A stretch of DNA of 62,475 bases from Anaerococcus sp. (GCF_030825785.1 NZ_JAPJPG010000003.1:1-62475); one strand, 5' to 3'. Shown: positions 8,275-16,530, counted from the stretch's first letter. Notes: generated by a model from the sequence alone, not told the origin. Numbers and translations are program-made.

Positions 8275-9068
8275 AGGCAGATATTTTAGAGAAAATTTAT
8301 GAAGAAAACAAAAAGGGAAGGGATGCAGCCCTGGTATTTTTGATAGAAAACAAGGGCTCTACTCCTGGAGAAGATAACTCCCTAATGGCTGTTACATCAG
8401 ATGGAAAGTCCTTTGGTACAGTTGGCGGAGGCAAAATTGAGGCTGATATCATAAGAAGATGTATGGAAGGCTTTCCTAAGGGAGAATCCTTCGAGTTTGA
8501 CTACAATCTATCCCAAAACGGGGAGCTTAAGATGAGCTGCGGGGGAAATTCTAGAGGATTTGTAAAATACTTCAAGGCAGCTAATCGCCTTGTAATCTTT
8601 GGCGCAGGTCACATTTCCCAAAAGCTTGCAAGGATAGGGGCAAAGACCAACTTCGAAGTTACGGTAATAGATGATAGAGGCGAGTTTAGGGAAAGTCACG
8701 ACTTTAGTGAAATCAAGGAATATATAGAAGCTCCAGTCGAGGAAGCAGTAGGTAAAATCGACTTTGATAATGATAAAACCTATATAGTCCTTTGTAACAG
8801 AGGTCACGCCTACGATTCCCAGACCCTTAGGAAAATAATAGATAAAGATTTCCACTATCTAGGTATGATTGCCTCAAAGGCCAAGGTCGTAAGAGTCTTT
8901 AAGGAACTTGAAGAAGAAGGCTACAAGAGAGAAGATTTAGAGAAAATCTACACTCCTATAGGTCTTGATGTGGACAATGGCTCCGTAGAAGAGATTGCAA
9001 TTTCAATCATGGCAGAGATTCTAATGATTAAAAATAAAAAGACTGGTGAAATCCAGAAACTCCATTAA
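8271..9068 (+). CDS. XdhC/CoxI-family Mo-hydroxylase maturation factor
   Basis: 265 aa. The N-terminal XdhC domain reads ALVFLIENKGSTPGEDNSLM and TVGGGKIEADI; a C-terminal Rossmann domain starts at VIFGAGHISQKLA (~110), with YLGMIASKAKV and GLDVDNGSVEEIAISIMAE toward the end. XdhC-type proteins bind the molybdenum cofactor, protect or promote its sulfuration, and insert it into the apo-hydroxylase. Together with YqeB it could sulfurate or selenate the cofactor for the enzyme encoded at 3589. ATGA overlap with yqeB makes it the last clear member of the operon. Confidence 0.9.
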   Translation: MKADILEKIYEENKKGRDAALVFLIENKGSTPGEDNSLMAVTSDGKSFGTVGGGKIEADIIRRCMEGFPKGESFEFDYNLSQNGELKMSCGGNSRGFVKYFKAANRLVIFGAGHISQKLARIGAKTNFEVTVIDDRGEFRESHDFSEIKEYIEAPVEEAVGKIDFDNDKTYIVLCNRGHAYDSQTLRKIIDKDFHYLGMIASKAKVVRVFKELEEEGYKREDLEKIYTPIGLDVDNGSVEEIAISIMAEILMIKNKKTGEIQKLH

Positions 9069-9069
9069 A

Positions 9070-9510
9070 ATGCTAAAGATAATAATGCTAATAGCCTTCC
9101 TTATAGGAAGTTTTTATAATTTTAGTTTGGGATATTCGAATGAAATTAGAATTAAAATCAAGGCAACTTTTCTAATAATTATAGGAGCCTATTCTCTTTT
9201 TATCCTTATAATGGCTGGGAAAAAGGATGGAAGTTTATTTGGATTCATCCTAGCCCTATCGACAATCATTTTTCTCCTAAGTAATATCCTAAGCCGAGGA
9301 GTAAGAAAAGATGGCTTTGTCGTAATGAATGGAGCCAGTCCCCTTCTGCTTCTTATTAAGATAAGGGATGTCAAGGATATAAGCTTAGAGGAAAAGAAAT
9401 CAGAAATTAAGCTTACTATCAAGGCAAAGGGAAGTTATTTTGTCGAATATTTTAATAAGAAAGACATAAAAAAACTAGAAGAATTTATTGCGGGCTTACA
9501 GAAGAAGTAA
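9070..9510 (+). CDS. Small membrane protein of unknown function
   Basis: 146 aa if started at 9070; ATG 9085 is also possible since neither has a good ribosome site. Three hydrophobic segments lie in the first ~90 residues (IIMLIAFLIGSFY; FLIIIGAYSLFILIM; FGFILALSTIIFLLS). A soluble tail of ~60 residues ends in YFVEYFNKKDIKKLEEFI, reminiscent of PH-like membrane-protein tails. It begins two bases after the XdhC gene and may be cotranscribed, but nothing ties it to molybdenum or selenium. Confidence 0.6.
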   Translation: MLKIIMLIAFLIGSFYNFSLGYSNEIRIKIKATFLIIIGAYSLFILIMAGKKDGSLFGFILALSTIIFLLSNILSRGVRKDGFVVMNGASPLLLLIKIRDVKDISLEEKKSEIKLTIKAKGSYFVEYFNKKDIKKLEEFIAGLQKK

Positions 9511-9570
9511 GTCTAAAAAGCTAAGTGAATAATAATTTCGCTTTTGGTTATAAATAGACTAGGAGGATAT

Positions 9571-9951
9571 ATGAAATTTTTACACACGATGATTAGAGTT
9601 AAGGACCTTGACAAGTCCTATAAGTTTTATACAGAAGAGTTGGGTTTTGTTGAAAGCAGAAGAAAGGAATTTCCAGACAAGAAATTCGACCTTGTTTACC
9701 TAAAGCTTCCTGCTTCACCTGATTATGAATTGGAACTAACTTACAATTACGACCAAGAAGAAGCTTATGATTTAGGAAATGGCTACGGCCATATAGCAAT
9801 CTCTAACCCAGATATCAAGTCTTTTAGAAAAGAGCTAAGCGATAAGGGCTATGAGGTTACAGAACTTAGAGGCCTAAGCGACAATTCAGATAAGTACTTT
9901 TTCGTAACAGATCCAGATGGATACAAGATTGAAATTATCGAGAAAAAATAA
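9571..9951 (+). CDS. gloA: Glyoxalase I-type VOC protein (lactoylglutathione lyase family)
   Basis: 126 aa, the normal length for a single-chain glyoxalase I. The fold is two beta-alpha-beta-beta-beta units with candidate metal ligands His5 (FLHTMIRV), Glu in ELELTYNY (~56), His in GYGHIAI (~74) and Glu in KIEIIEKK (~122). It would isomerise the thiol hemiacetal of methylglyoxal; the physiological thiol in this organism is unknown. The start at 9571 follows a perfect AGGAGG. A weak AAAAGC/GCTTTT hairpin (9515-9546) separates it from the preceding gene. Confidence 0.85.
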   Translation: MKFLHTMIRVKDLDKSYKFYTEELGFVESRRKEFPDKKFDLVYLKLPASPDYELELTYNYDQEEAYDLGNGYGHIAISNPDIKSFRKELSDKGYEVTELRGLSDNSDKYFFVTDPDGYKIEIIEKK

Positions 9952-9971
9952 ATATTAAAACTTGCAAGTAA

Positions 9972-10003
9972 AAGGGGCTAGCGGATTAAATCGGCTGGCC
10001 CTA
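9972..10003. terminator. Hairpin between convergent genes
   Basis: Imperfect stem AGGGGCTAGC / GGCTGGCCCT around ATTAAAT, lying between the glyoxalase stop and the stop of the minus-strand gene. It overlaps the minus gene's last codon. The T-run is poor, so termination strength is uncertain. Confidence 0.5.
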
Positions 10004-11137
10004 TTTGTATATTTGGGAAATTTCTCTTAGGGCAAGGATTGCCCTATCGACTTCCTCATTTGTGTTGAAGTAAGAAAAGGAAAATCTCACTATGCCCTGT
10101 CTTTCTGTAGCAAAATGCCTATGGATTAGGGGAGAGCAATGGGAACCGGGTCTTGTTTGAATATCGTAGTCCTCATCTAGAATGAGGGAGATTTCATCTG
10201 AGGGGATATTTCCAATATTAAAGGAAACTAGGCCTGTTTTAAGCTCGTCTGGGTCCTTGGAGTAGAACTTAAGCCCAGGTATTTCTTCGATCCCTCGGTA
10301 AAATCTTTTCGCAAGGTTACTTACTTTTTTATTTATCTTATCAATGCCCTCATCTAGGATAAAGTCGGCTCCTGCCTTTAGGGCGATTTGACCCAAGAAG
10401 TTGGCCGTTCCTGCTTCAAATATTTGGGGAAAGGAAGGGGGCATGGTCTCCCTGAAAGAATCTATCCCGCTACCTCCGGCAAATACTTGATTGAAGAGAA
10501 AGTTGCCGTTTTTAATTAGTCCGCCTGTCCCACTTGGCCCGTAAAGGGACTTGTGTCCTGTAAATGCGAAGAGGCAATTTCTGTATTTTCCCATATCGAT
10601 ATCTATAAGGCCCAGGCTTTGGGCGCAATCTACTAGCATTATTAGCTCGTTTTCTCTGGCAAAATCATAGACCCTATCTAGGTCCTTGACATCTCCTAAA
10701 AGATTTGAGGCGGAATTTATTATTAGATATTTGGTATTTTTTCTTAAAAGTTTGGGGAGATCTTGGTAATTAAGTTTGTAATTCTTATCGAAGTCCACGA
10801 AGGAAATATCAGCGCCCGTTTGATAGAGGGGGCGGAGGATAGAGTTATGTTCTGTAGTCGAGGTGATGATGTGGTCATCTCTTTTTACCAAAGACTTGAT
10901 GGCAAAGTTTAGGGCGAAGGTGGCGTTTGCTGTAAGGAGGATATCTGAGGGATTTTCTATATGGCAAATCCTAGCCAGAGACTTTTTCGTATCAAAAATC
11001 GCCATCATAGAGTTTTGACTAAGCATGTGGCCTGACCTTGATGGATTGCCGTAATTTCCAGAAGAGATTACATAAGAAAGCCTATCTATCACAGCCTTGG
11101 GCTTGTGGATAGTCGTAGCAGCGTTATCAAAATACAT
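10001..11137 (-). CDS. Class V aminotransferase / cysteine desulfurase-like protein of the orphan-SelD set (EF2568 type)
   Basis: 378-aa PLP enzyme of the cysteine desulfurase-like group typified by Enterococcus faecalis EF2568. Visible: MYFDNAATTIHKP start, TEHNSI (~97), the PLP aspartate region LVDCAQSLG (~169), the PLP lysine K196 in FTGHKSLYG, and the persulfide-type cysteine C334 in RPGSHCSPL. It should release sulfur or selenium from cysteine or selenocysteine onto its own cysteine. It overlaps the carrier gene by 11 bases and lies last in the selD operon. A paralogue with the same layout lies at 13250. Whether Se or S is the true cargo is unknown. Confidence 0.88.
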   Translation of the reverse strand: MYFDNAATTIHKPKAVIDRLSYVISSGNYGNPSRSGHMLSQNSMMAIFDTKKSLARICHIENPSDILLTANATFALNFAIKSLVKRDDHIITSTTEHNSILRPLYQTGADISFVDFDKNYKLNYQDLPKLLRKNTKYLIINSASNLLGDVKDLDRVYDFARENELIMLVDCAQSLGLIDIDMGKYRNCLFAFTGHKSLYGPSGTGGLIKNGNFLFNQVFAGGSGIDSFRETMPPSFPQIFEAGTANFLGQIALKAGADFILDEGIDKINKKVSNLAKRFYRGIEEIPGLKFYSKDPDELKTGLVSFNIGNIPSDEISLILDEDYDIQTRPGSHCSPLIHRHFATERQGIVRFSFSYFNTNEEVDRAILALREISQIYK

Positions 11138-11390
11138 ATCTGGATATTATCCTCCTCCCATTTTTATCTCGCTCCATAAGGAAAATCCCATTATAATCAC
11201 TTTCCTCTAGGATGGCTAGGGCCTTAGTCAAATCTTTTTCTCTTATCCTTAAAGCATAGCCACAGCCAGCATCAATTTCTGGAGGCAAGGGGATTAGCCT
11301 TGCCTTATCGAAATTCTTTAGCTTATCGAGGGCAGCTGCCGGGTCTTCGAACTTCTCGAAGGAGAAAAGGACGAAATTTTCTCCTAGCAT
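11127..11390 (-). CDS. Se/S-carrier-like protein (DUF3343), copy A
   Basis: 87 aa. The DUF3343 / Se_S_carrier core reads LIPLPPEIDAGCGYALRI with a single conserved cysteine, C43, in AGCG, the expected attachment point for persulfide or perselenide. It follows yedF with a 7-base overlap and precedes the aminotransferase with an 11-base overlap. Lack of a clear ribosome site fits translational coupling. Role as a chalcogen carrier between the desulfurase and SelD or YedF is an inference from the family name and context. Confidence 0.82.
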   Translation of the reverse strand: MLGENFVLFSFEKFEDPAAALDKLKNFDKARLIPLPPEIDAGCGYALRIREKDLTKALAILEESDYNGIFLMERDKNGRRIISRYVF

Positions 11391-11983
11391 GGACTAACTG
11401 TGTGGTAGCTTCTTAGGATTTCGACAATCTTATACATATTTGTAATCTCTCCTACTGCAAGTTTTTCCTTAAGTTTGTAATTTCCCAGGCAAAGGCCACA
11501 AGATAAGATCTCTACGCCTTTTTCTTCAAGGACCTTGAGGTCTTCTATGGTCTTTTCATTTGCTGCTGTAAGGAAGACTCCTCTATTGTAGAAAATCACC
11601 TTTTCTGGAAGCTTATCTTGTTCTGTAAGAGCATAGATGAAACCTTCAAGTAGGCTTTTTGAGAAGTCCTCATCGCCCTTACCCATCCTATCGTCAGAGA
11701 TTACTACAACATAGGAAGATGTATCGATTTTATTTCCTTCTTCTGATACTTCTTCTTTGCTTTGAGCGTTTTTCTTAAGACTTACTTTGTAGACTCCGTC
11801 TTCGATTTTCTCAGAAGATGATTCTATTTTAAGTTCCTTGGCCATCTTGGCGAGATTTTGAGTTGCTACTTCGTTATCTACTAGGATTTCGAAGTCTACT
11901 TCTTCTGGGTTTTCCTTGATTAACTTCTTTGTTTCGATTACTGGTATTGGGCAAACTTTTCCTAAACAATCAATTTTTTTCAT
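11384..11983 (-). CDS. yedF: Selenium metabolism protein YedF
   Basis: 199-aa two-domain protein. The N-terminal ~75 residues form a TusA/SirA-like sulfur carrier with the C-P-x-P motif at C11 (LGKVCPIPVIETKKL). The C-terminal half is DsrE-like (SSYVVVISDDRMGKGDEDFSKSLLEGF cut across ~92-118; ILSCGLCLGNY near 160 with two cysteines). This architecture defines YedF, found with selD in selenium-using genomes. AGGAG precedes the ATG. It is ten bases downstream of selD and overlaps the carrier gene. The TusA-like cysteine could hand sulfur or selenium on; the direction of transfer is not known. Confidence 0.9.
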   Translation of the reverse strand: MKKIDCLGKVCPIPVIETKKLIKENPEEVDFEILVDNEVATQNLAKMAKELKIESSSEKIEDGVYKVSLKKNAQSKEEVSEEGNKIDTSSYVVVISDDRMGKGDEDFSKSLLEGFIYALTEQDKLPEKVIFYNRGVFLTAANEKTIEDLKVLEEKGVEILSCGLCLGNYKLKEKLAVGEITNMYKIVEILRSYHTVSPC

Positions 11984-11993
11984 AATAGCTCCT

Positions 11994-13007
11994 TTATTTT
12001 ACGATTATCTTGTAAGATCTTTTCCTTTTAACCTGACCTATTTGATAGATTTCCAAATTATTTTCCCTAAAGTCTGTGATTATCTTATCTGCTTCCTCTG
12101 GACTTACCGAAATACACAAGCCGCCTGATGTTTGTGGGTCAAAGAGGACTTCCTCCATAGCGAAATCATCTATCATAAATTCTACATCGCCTTCGAGATA
12201 GTTTCTGTTATTTTGTCCACCAGAAGTATAGAGAAACTCAGCGGTAAGCTTTTTAGCAGGGGATAGGACTGGGACCTTGGCGCTTTCAAGGATTATAGTA
12301 AAATCATCTCCTGCCATTTCTGAAAGATGGCCCAAAAGGCCGAAGCCTGTGATATCCGTCGCTGCATGAATTTGATATTTGGTGAAGATATCCCTGGCGT
12401 ATTTATTGAGAGTTGCCATCTGCCTTGTACAAGCTTTAAAGTCCTCTTCGCTAACTAGTCCCTGGGCGTAGTTGGCAGTAACAAGCCCTGTTCCGATTTT
12501 TTTCGTAAGCAATATTACATCGCCATCTTCTGGCGTGTTATTTTCCCAAATTTCTTTCTTTTTGACCTTGCCAGTAACAGAAAGGCCGTACTTTATGGTC
12601 TTATCATGGATCGAATGCCCACCAGTAAGGCTTGCCCTGGCCTCACTTACCTTATCATTACCTCCACGGAGGATTTCTTTGAGGATAGCAAAGTCCTCTT
12701 CTAGGGGAAATGTCACGATATTAAGGGCAGAGATGACCTCTCCTCCCATAGCGTAGACATCGCTTAGGGCGTTGGCGGCAGCGATTTGACCGAAAAGATA
12801 AGGATCTTCTACCATAGTAGGGAAGAAATCTAGGGTCTGGATCACGCAAGTTTCGCCATCGATGTCGATAATTGAAGCATCGTCCTTCTTGTCAAATCCT
12901 ACTAGGACATCGTGCCTTCTGTAGGGGATAATATCCTTTAATAATTTATCCAAATTACCTGCGGCAATCTTGGCATTGCAACCGCCGCATACTTCTAAGT
13001 TCTTCAT
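11994..13007 (-). CDS. selD: Selenophosphate synthetase (selenide, water dikinase)
   Basis: 337 aa. PurM/AIRS-like ATP-dependent enzyme making selenophosphate from selenide. N-terminus reads EVCGGCNAKIAAG: C10 aligns with the catalytic Cys/Sec17 of the E. coli enzyme, while the second cysteine of GCGCK is replaced by Ala. Other conserved parts: DDASI (~42), FFPTMVEDPYLFGQIAAANALSD split around residues 62-84, LTGGHSI (~127), DITGFGLLGHL (~220) and the DPQTSGGL end motif. No in-frame TGA, so it is the cysteine form. AAGGAGG precedes the start. No selA or selB is seen here, matching the orphan SelD pattern tied to Mo hydroxylases. Confidence 0.93.
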   Translation of the reverse strand: MKNLEVCGGCNAKIAAGNLDKLLKDIIPYRRHDVLVGFDKKDDASIIDIDGETCVIQTLDFFPTMVEDPYLFGQIAAANALSDVYAMGGEVISALNIVTFPLEEDFAILKEILRGGNDKVSEARASLTGGHSIHDKTIKYGLSVTGKVKKKEIWENNTPEDGDVILLTKKIGTGLVTANYAQGLVSEEDFKACTRQMATLNKYARDIFTKYQIHAATDITGFGLLGHLSEMAGDDFTIILESAKVPVLSPAKKLTAEFLYTSGGQNNRNYLEGDVEFMIDDFAMEEVLFDPQTSGGLCISVSPEEADKIITDFRENNLEIYQIGQVKRKRSYKIIVK

Positions 13008-13183
13008 AGGACCTCCTTCTAATATTCTACCGAATATTTTTCAAAAATACATCAAGAAAGGTTTTCGTAAATTTTAGTATACCTTCACAGATTAATTAAA
13101 AAGACCTAGAGTTATTGCTAAAGAAGTTACTTAATACTATCCCTTCTCCAAATCATTAAGAGGCTTAGAAGTATGAAAAAGTT

Positions 13184-13212
13184 TTGACAAGGAAAGTAAT
13201 ATATTAGATAAT
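13184..13212 (+). promoter_or_regulatory. Sigma-A promoter for the second desulfurase/double-cubane operon
   Basis: TTGACA (13184-13189), 17-bp spacer, GATAAT (13207-13212): 11 of 12 consensus bases, 37 bases before the ATG at 13250. It lies in the 242-bp divergent gap upstream of selD. No equally clear promoter was picked for the selD side. Confidence 0.75.
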
Positions 13213-13249
13213 AGGGGCGAGGTCGATATATTTTTAAAAGAGGTTCGCT

Positions 13250-14413
13250 ATGATTTATTTAGACAATGCTGCAACGACTTTGGTCAAGCCTGACCTGGTC
13301 AAGGAAAGATTGATAGAAAATTTTGATAAGATAGGAAATCCTTCGAGAGGCTTCAATGAAATCTCCCTAGATACAGGAAGGATGGTCCTTGCTACTAGAA
13401 TCAAGCTTGCGAGGCTTTTTAATACCAAAGATCCAAGAAGACTTGCATTTTGCACAAATGCCACGGAGGCTTTAAACATCGCTATTTCTTCATTTATAGG
13501 AAGAGACGATCATGTAATAACGTCTCTTATCGAGCACAATTCCGTCCTCCGTCCTCTCTATCTTAAGGAAAAGGAAGGAGCTGAGCTTTCCTTTGTAGGG
13601 CTTAAGGATGAAAAGGAAGGGATACTCGATTATGAAATGATGGAAGGGCTTGTAAGAGAAAACACTAAGGCTTTGGTTATAAGCCATGCTTCAAATGTTA
13701 CGGGAAATATTACCGATCTTTCGAAAGTTTCTGACTTTTGCAAAAAGCATAGGCTCTTACTTATAGTAGATGCTGCCCAAAGTGCTGGACTTATCGATAT
13801 AGATGTCGAAAAATACGGGATAGACGTCCTTTGCTTTACAGGTCACAAGGCCCTATATGGCCTAACGGGTACTGGTGGAATTTACATAAGAGATGGGCTA
13901 AATCCGCATGCCCTAAAGGTCGGAGGAAGTGGGATCAATTCATTTGACAAAGACCATCCTTATACCATGCCAGAAGCCCTAGAGGCAGGGACTATCAATG
14001 CTTACGGTATTCTTTCCTTAAATGCAAGCCTTGATTTTATAAATCAAATTGGCCTAGCTAATATTAGAAAAAAGGAAAAAGACCTACTTATATATTTTGA
14101 GGACAGGCTAAGGCAAATACCTACTCTTACAATTTATGGATCCAAGGATTTAGATAAGAGGGTTGGAATACTTGCGATTAATTCCACCAAAGTCCCCTCT
14201 AATAACCTAGCCCAAATCCTTGCCGAAAAATACGACATAGCCACCAGGGCTGGAGCCCATTGCGCCCCTCTTTGCCACAGAGCTTTAAGGACAGAAGAAG
14301 ATGGACTCGTACGCTTCTCCCTCTCCTACTTCACAAAAAAGGAAGAGATCGATAAAACAATATATGCCCTAAAGGAAATACTAGGAGATAATTATGATAG
14401 TAATAACATTTGA
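13250..14413 (+). CDS. Class V aminotransferase / cysteine desulfurase-like protein, copy B
   Basis: 387-aa paralogue of the enzyme at 10001-11137, with the same landmarks: IYLDNAATTLVKP start, IEHNSVLRPL (~95), VDAAQSAGLIDID (~173), PLP lysine K200 in FTGHKALYG, and C338 in RAGAHCAPL. It differs clearly from copy A outside the motifs, so it is not a recent duplicate. It starts the plus-strand operon behind a strong promoter; the next gene overlaps its end by 20 bases. Likely releases sulfur (or selenium) from cysteine for the downstream carrier and, by inference, for the double-cubane reductase. It is too divergent from IscS/SufS to be named after them. Confidence 0.87.
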   Translation: MIYLDNAATTLVKPDLVKERLIENFDKIGNPSRGFNEISLDTGRMVLATRIKLARLFNTKDPRRLAFCTNATEALNIAISSFIGRDDHVITSLIEHNSVLRPLYLKEKEGAELSFVGLKDEKEGILDYEMMEGLVRENTKALVISHASNVTGNITDLSKVSDFCKKHRLLLIVDAAQSAGLIDIDVEKYGIDVLCFTGHKALYGLTGTGGIYIRDGLNPHALKVGGSGINSFDKDHPYTMPEALEAGTINAYGILSLNASLDFINQIGLANIRKKEKDLLIYFEDRLRQIPTLTIYGSKDLDKRVGILAINSTKVPSNNLAQILAEKYDIATRAGAHCAPLCHRALRTEEDGLVRFSLSYFTKKEEIDKTIYALKEILGDNYDSNNI

Positions 14414-14618
14414 TACGACTACAGATGCCATGATGATGGAGGCATTCGCTAAGGAAAATAAACTTGCTGGAAAGATTATCCCCCTACCAAATGAAATATC
14501 CGCAGGCTGTGGCCTTGCCTTTAAGCTAGAGGGGAAAGATTTAGAAAAAATTACAAAGACACTAGAGGAAAACTCAATATCCTATGAGAAAATCCATAAG
14601 CTTGGAGTAGACAAATGA
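14394..14618 (+). CDS. Se/S-carrier-like protein (DUF3343), copy B
   Basis: 74-aa paralogue of the small carrier at 11127-11390. Shared core: IPLPNEISAGCGLAFKLEG, with the single cysteine C39 in AGCG. AGGAGA at 14383 precedes the ATG. It overlaps the aminotransferase by 20 bases and the activator gene by four (ATGA). A desulfurase plus carrier pair thus recurs on both sides of the divergent promoter region, here attached to the double-cubane genes rather than selD. Confidence 0.8.
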   Translation: MIVITFDTTTDAMMMEAFAKENKLAGKIIPLPNEISAGCGLAFKLEGKDLEKITKTLEENSISYEKIHKLGVDK

Positions 14619-15382
14619 ACTATGTAGGAATCGATATAGGATCAACTGCAAGCAAGGTATCTGTAATTGGAGATAGGAAGATAAACTTCGTAACTCCTAC
14701 TGGCTGGTCGTCTAAGGAAGTCGCAAATGATATCAAAAACAAGCTCCTCGAAAAAGGAGTCGACGTAGATAGCGATAATACCAGGGTCACAGCGACAGGT
14801 TACGGTAGAATAAGCGTCGATTTCGCTGACTTTGTCATAACAGAAATCACCTGCCACGCACGAGGAGCGAGGGCCCTATCTGGCCTTGATGATCTTTCAG
14901 TCATAGATGTAGGAGGTCAGGATACCAAGGCTATCCTTATAGAAGATAAACTAGTATCTGAATTTCAAATGAATGATAAGTGCTCAGCGGGCACGGGAAA
15001 ATTTATCGAAGTCATGGCCAACAAGCTCGGACTAACGATTACTGAACTCTTTGACCTAGCCAAGAAAGGAGAGGCCATCTCCATATCGTCAATGTGTACG
15101 GTCTTTGCAGAAACAGAGATCACCTCCTATGTGGGAGAAGGAAGAAAGAAAGAGGATATAGCGGCAGGAATCGTAAACTCAGTCGCTCAGAAAGTAAGCC
15201 AGATGTATAACAAAATAGGAGATAGTGAGAAAGTAATCCTTACGGGTGGTTTAAGCAATGTATCTTACTTTGCCGAAATCTTATCCGAAACAATAGGATG
15301 CCAAGTTATAAATCTAAAGAACGGACAATTTGCAGGCTCAATCGGAGGAGCCTATCTATCTAAGGAGAAGAAAAAAAGATGA
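14615..15382 (+). CDS. BadF/HgdC-type ATPase activator of the double-cubane reductase (YjiL-like)
   Basis: 255-aa ASKHA-fold ATPase (BadF/BadG/BcrA/BcrD family). Phosphate-1 motif GIDIGSTASKV at residues 5-15, SVIDVGGQDTKAI (~95-107), adenosine motif VILTGGLSNV near 217, and the two cysteines that hold a [4Fe-4S] cluster at a homodimer interface: C123 in KCSAGTGKF and C161 in MCTVFAETE. Such activators use ATP hydrolysis to inject a low-potential electron into a partner reductase. The partner is the next gene, which overlaps by four bases. The protein should be oxygen-sensitive and cytoplasmic. Confidence 0.9.
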   Translation: MNYVGIDIGSTASKVSVIGDRKINFVTPTGWSSKEVANDIKNKLLEKGVDVDSDNTRVTATGYGRISVDFADFVITEITCHARGARALSGLDDLSVIDVGGQDTKAILIEDKLVSEFQMNDKCSAGTGKFIEVMANKLGLTITELFDLAKKGEAISISSMCTVFAETEITSYVGEGRKKEDIAAGIVNSVAQKVSQMYNKIGDSEKVILTGGLSNVSYFAEILSETIGCQVINLKNGQFAGSIGGAYLSKEKKKR

Positions 15383-16530
15383 CAGACCTAATTAAAGACT
15401 TACCAGAAATATTTGAAGAGTTCGCCGACGCAAGAAAAAATGCCTTCCTAGGTGTGAAGGACCTAAAGGATAAAAATATTCCCCTAGTAGGAGCCTATTG
15501 TACATATTTTCCTGAAGAAGTAGCCTGGGCTGCGGGAGCAAGCACGGTTGGTCTATGCTCAACAAGTGATGAAACCATGGCAGAAGCAGAAAAGGACCTC
15601 CCGGCCAATCTCTGCCCACTTATCAAGTCATCCTACGGCTTTGCCAAAACCGACAAATGCCCATTTTTCTATTTTTCAGATGTCATAGTAGGAGAGACAA
15701 CCTGTGATGGGAAGAAGAAAATGTACGAATTGATGGATGAAATAAAGCCTGTTTACATGATGAACCTACCAAATAGGCAAGACGAAAAGGCCAAAAGATA
15801 CTGGGCGGAGGAAGTTTATGAATTCAAGGAATACATGGAAGAAAAATTTGAAACAGAAATTACAGAAGAGAAGTTAAGAAAAGCAGTAAAGCTTGGAAAT
15901 GACATAAGAGATGCCCAAAAAAACATAGCCAAAACTATGAAACTTGACCCAACTCCAATGTCAGGACTCGACCTCTTTCATGTAACTTATGGTAGCCAAT
16001 TTAATATGGACAAGGAAAAGATACCAGGAGAGATCAACGCCCTTGCCAAAAGAATAATCGACGAATACGATCCTGATTCGAGAGAGAAAAAGCCAAGGAT
16101 AGTAGTAACAGGCTGCCCGATGGGAGGGGCTACAGAAAAGGTAATCAAGGCTATAGAAGATAACGGAGGCGTTATAGTAAGTTTTGAAAACTGTTCGGGG
16201 GAGAAAAACTTCGATAGAAATGTAGATCTCGATCAAGAGGACATAGTAAAGGCCCTAGCCGATAGATATATAGACATAGGTTGCTCTGTAATGAGTCCAG
16301 ATACCAATAGATTTGAGCTTTTAGGAAGACTAATAGACGAATACCAGGCAGACGGAGTAGTAGAAATGGATCTTGTAGCCTGCCATACCTACAATGTAGA
16401 AAGAGAAAAAATCAAAAGATTCGTCCAAGAAGAGAAAAAAATCCCATACACCTACTTAGAAACCGACTTCGGCCAAGCAGACATAGGCCAACTAAACACA
16501 AGAATGGCCGCCTTTATTGAGATGCTTTAG
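15379..16530 (+). CDS. Double-cubane-cluster reductase (YjiM / 2-hydroxyacyl-CoA dehydratase D-like)
   Basis: 383 aa, 2-hydroxyacyl-CoA dehydratase subunit fold. Cysteines expected to hold Fe-S cores include C41 (GAYCTYFPEE), C60 (GLCSTSDE), C79 (NLCPLIK), C94 (DKCPFF) and C109 (ETTCDG), with later ones in TGCPMGG, ENCSGEKNF, IGCSVMS and VACHTYN. The single-gene reductase plus single activator layout matches the double-cubane-cluster proteins, whose [Fe8S9] cofactor reduces small molecules, rather than two-subunit dehydratases. The natural substrate is unknown. It ends the operon; a terminator follows at 16678. Confidence 0.87.
   Translation: MTDLIKDLPEIFEEFADARKNAFLGVKDLKDKNIPLVGAYCTYFPEEVAWAAGASTVGLCSTSDETMAEAEKDLPANLCPLIKSSYGFAKTDKCPFFYFSDVIVGETTCDGKKKMYELMDEIKPVYMMNLPNRQDEKAKRYWAEEVYEFKEYMEEKFETEITEEKLRKAVKLGNDIRDAQKNIAKTMKLDPTPMSGLDLFHVTYGSQFNMDKEKIPGEINALAKRIIDEYDPDSREKKPRIVVTGCPMGGATEKVIKAIEDNGGVIVSFENCSGEKNFDRNVDLDQEDIVKALADRYIDIGCSVMSPDTNRFELLGRLIDEYQADGVVEMDLVACHTYNVEREKIKRFVQEEKKIPYTYLETDFGQADIGQLNTRMAAFIEML

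Noticed and set aside
11994..13007. Selenocysteine codon and SECIS in selD or the Mo hydroxylase
   Set aside because: The catalytic position is a normal Cys codon, no in-frame TGA occurs in either gene, and selA/selB are not in the window.
15379..16530. 2-hydroxyglutaryl/lactoyl-CoA dehydratase
   Set aside because: Those enzymes need two related subunits and usually a CoA-transferase; only one reductase gene with its activator is present, matching the double-cubane type.
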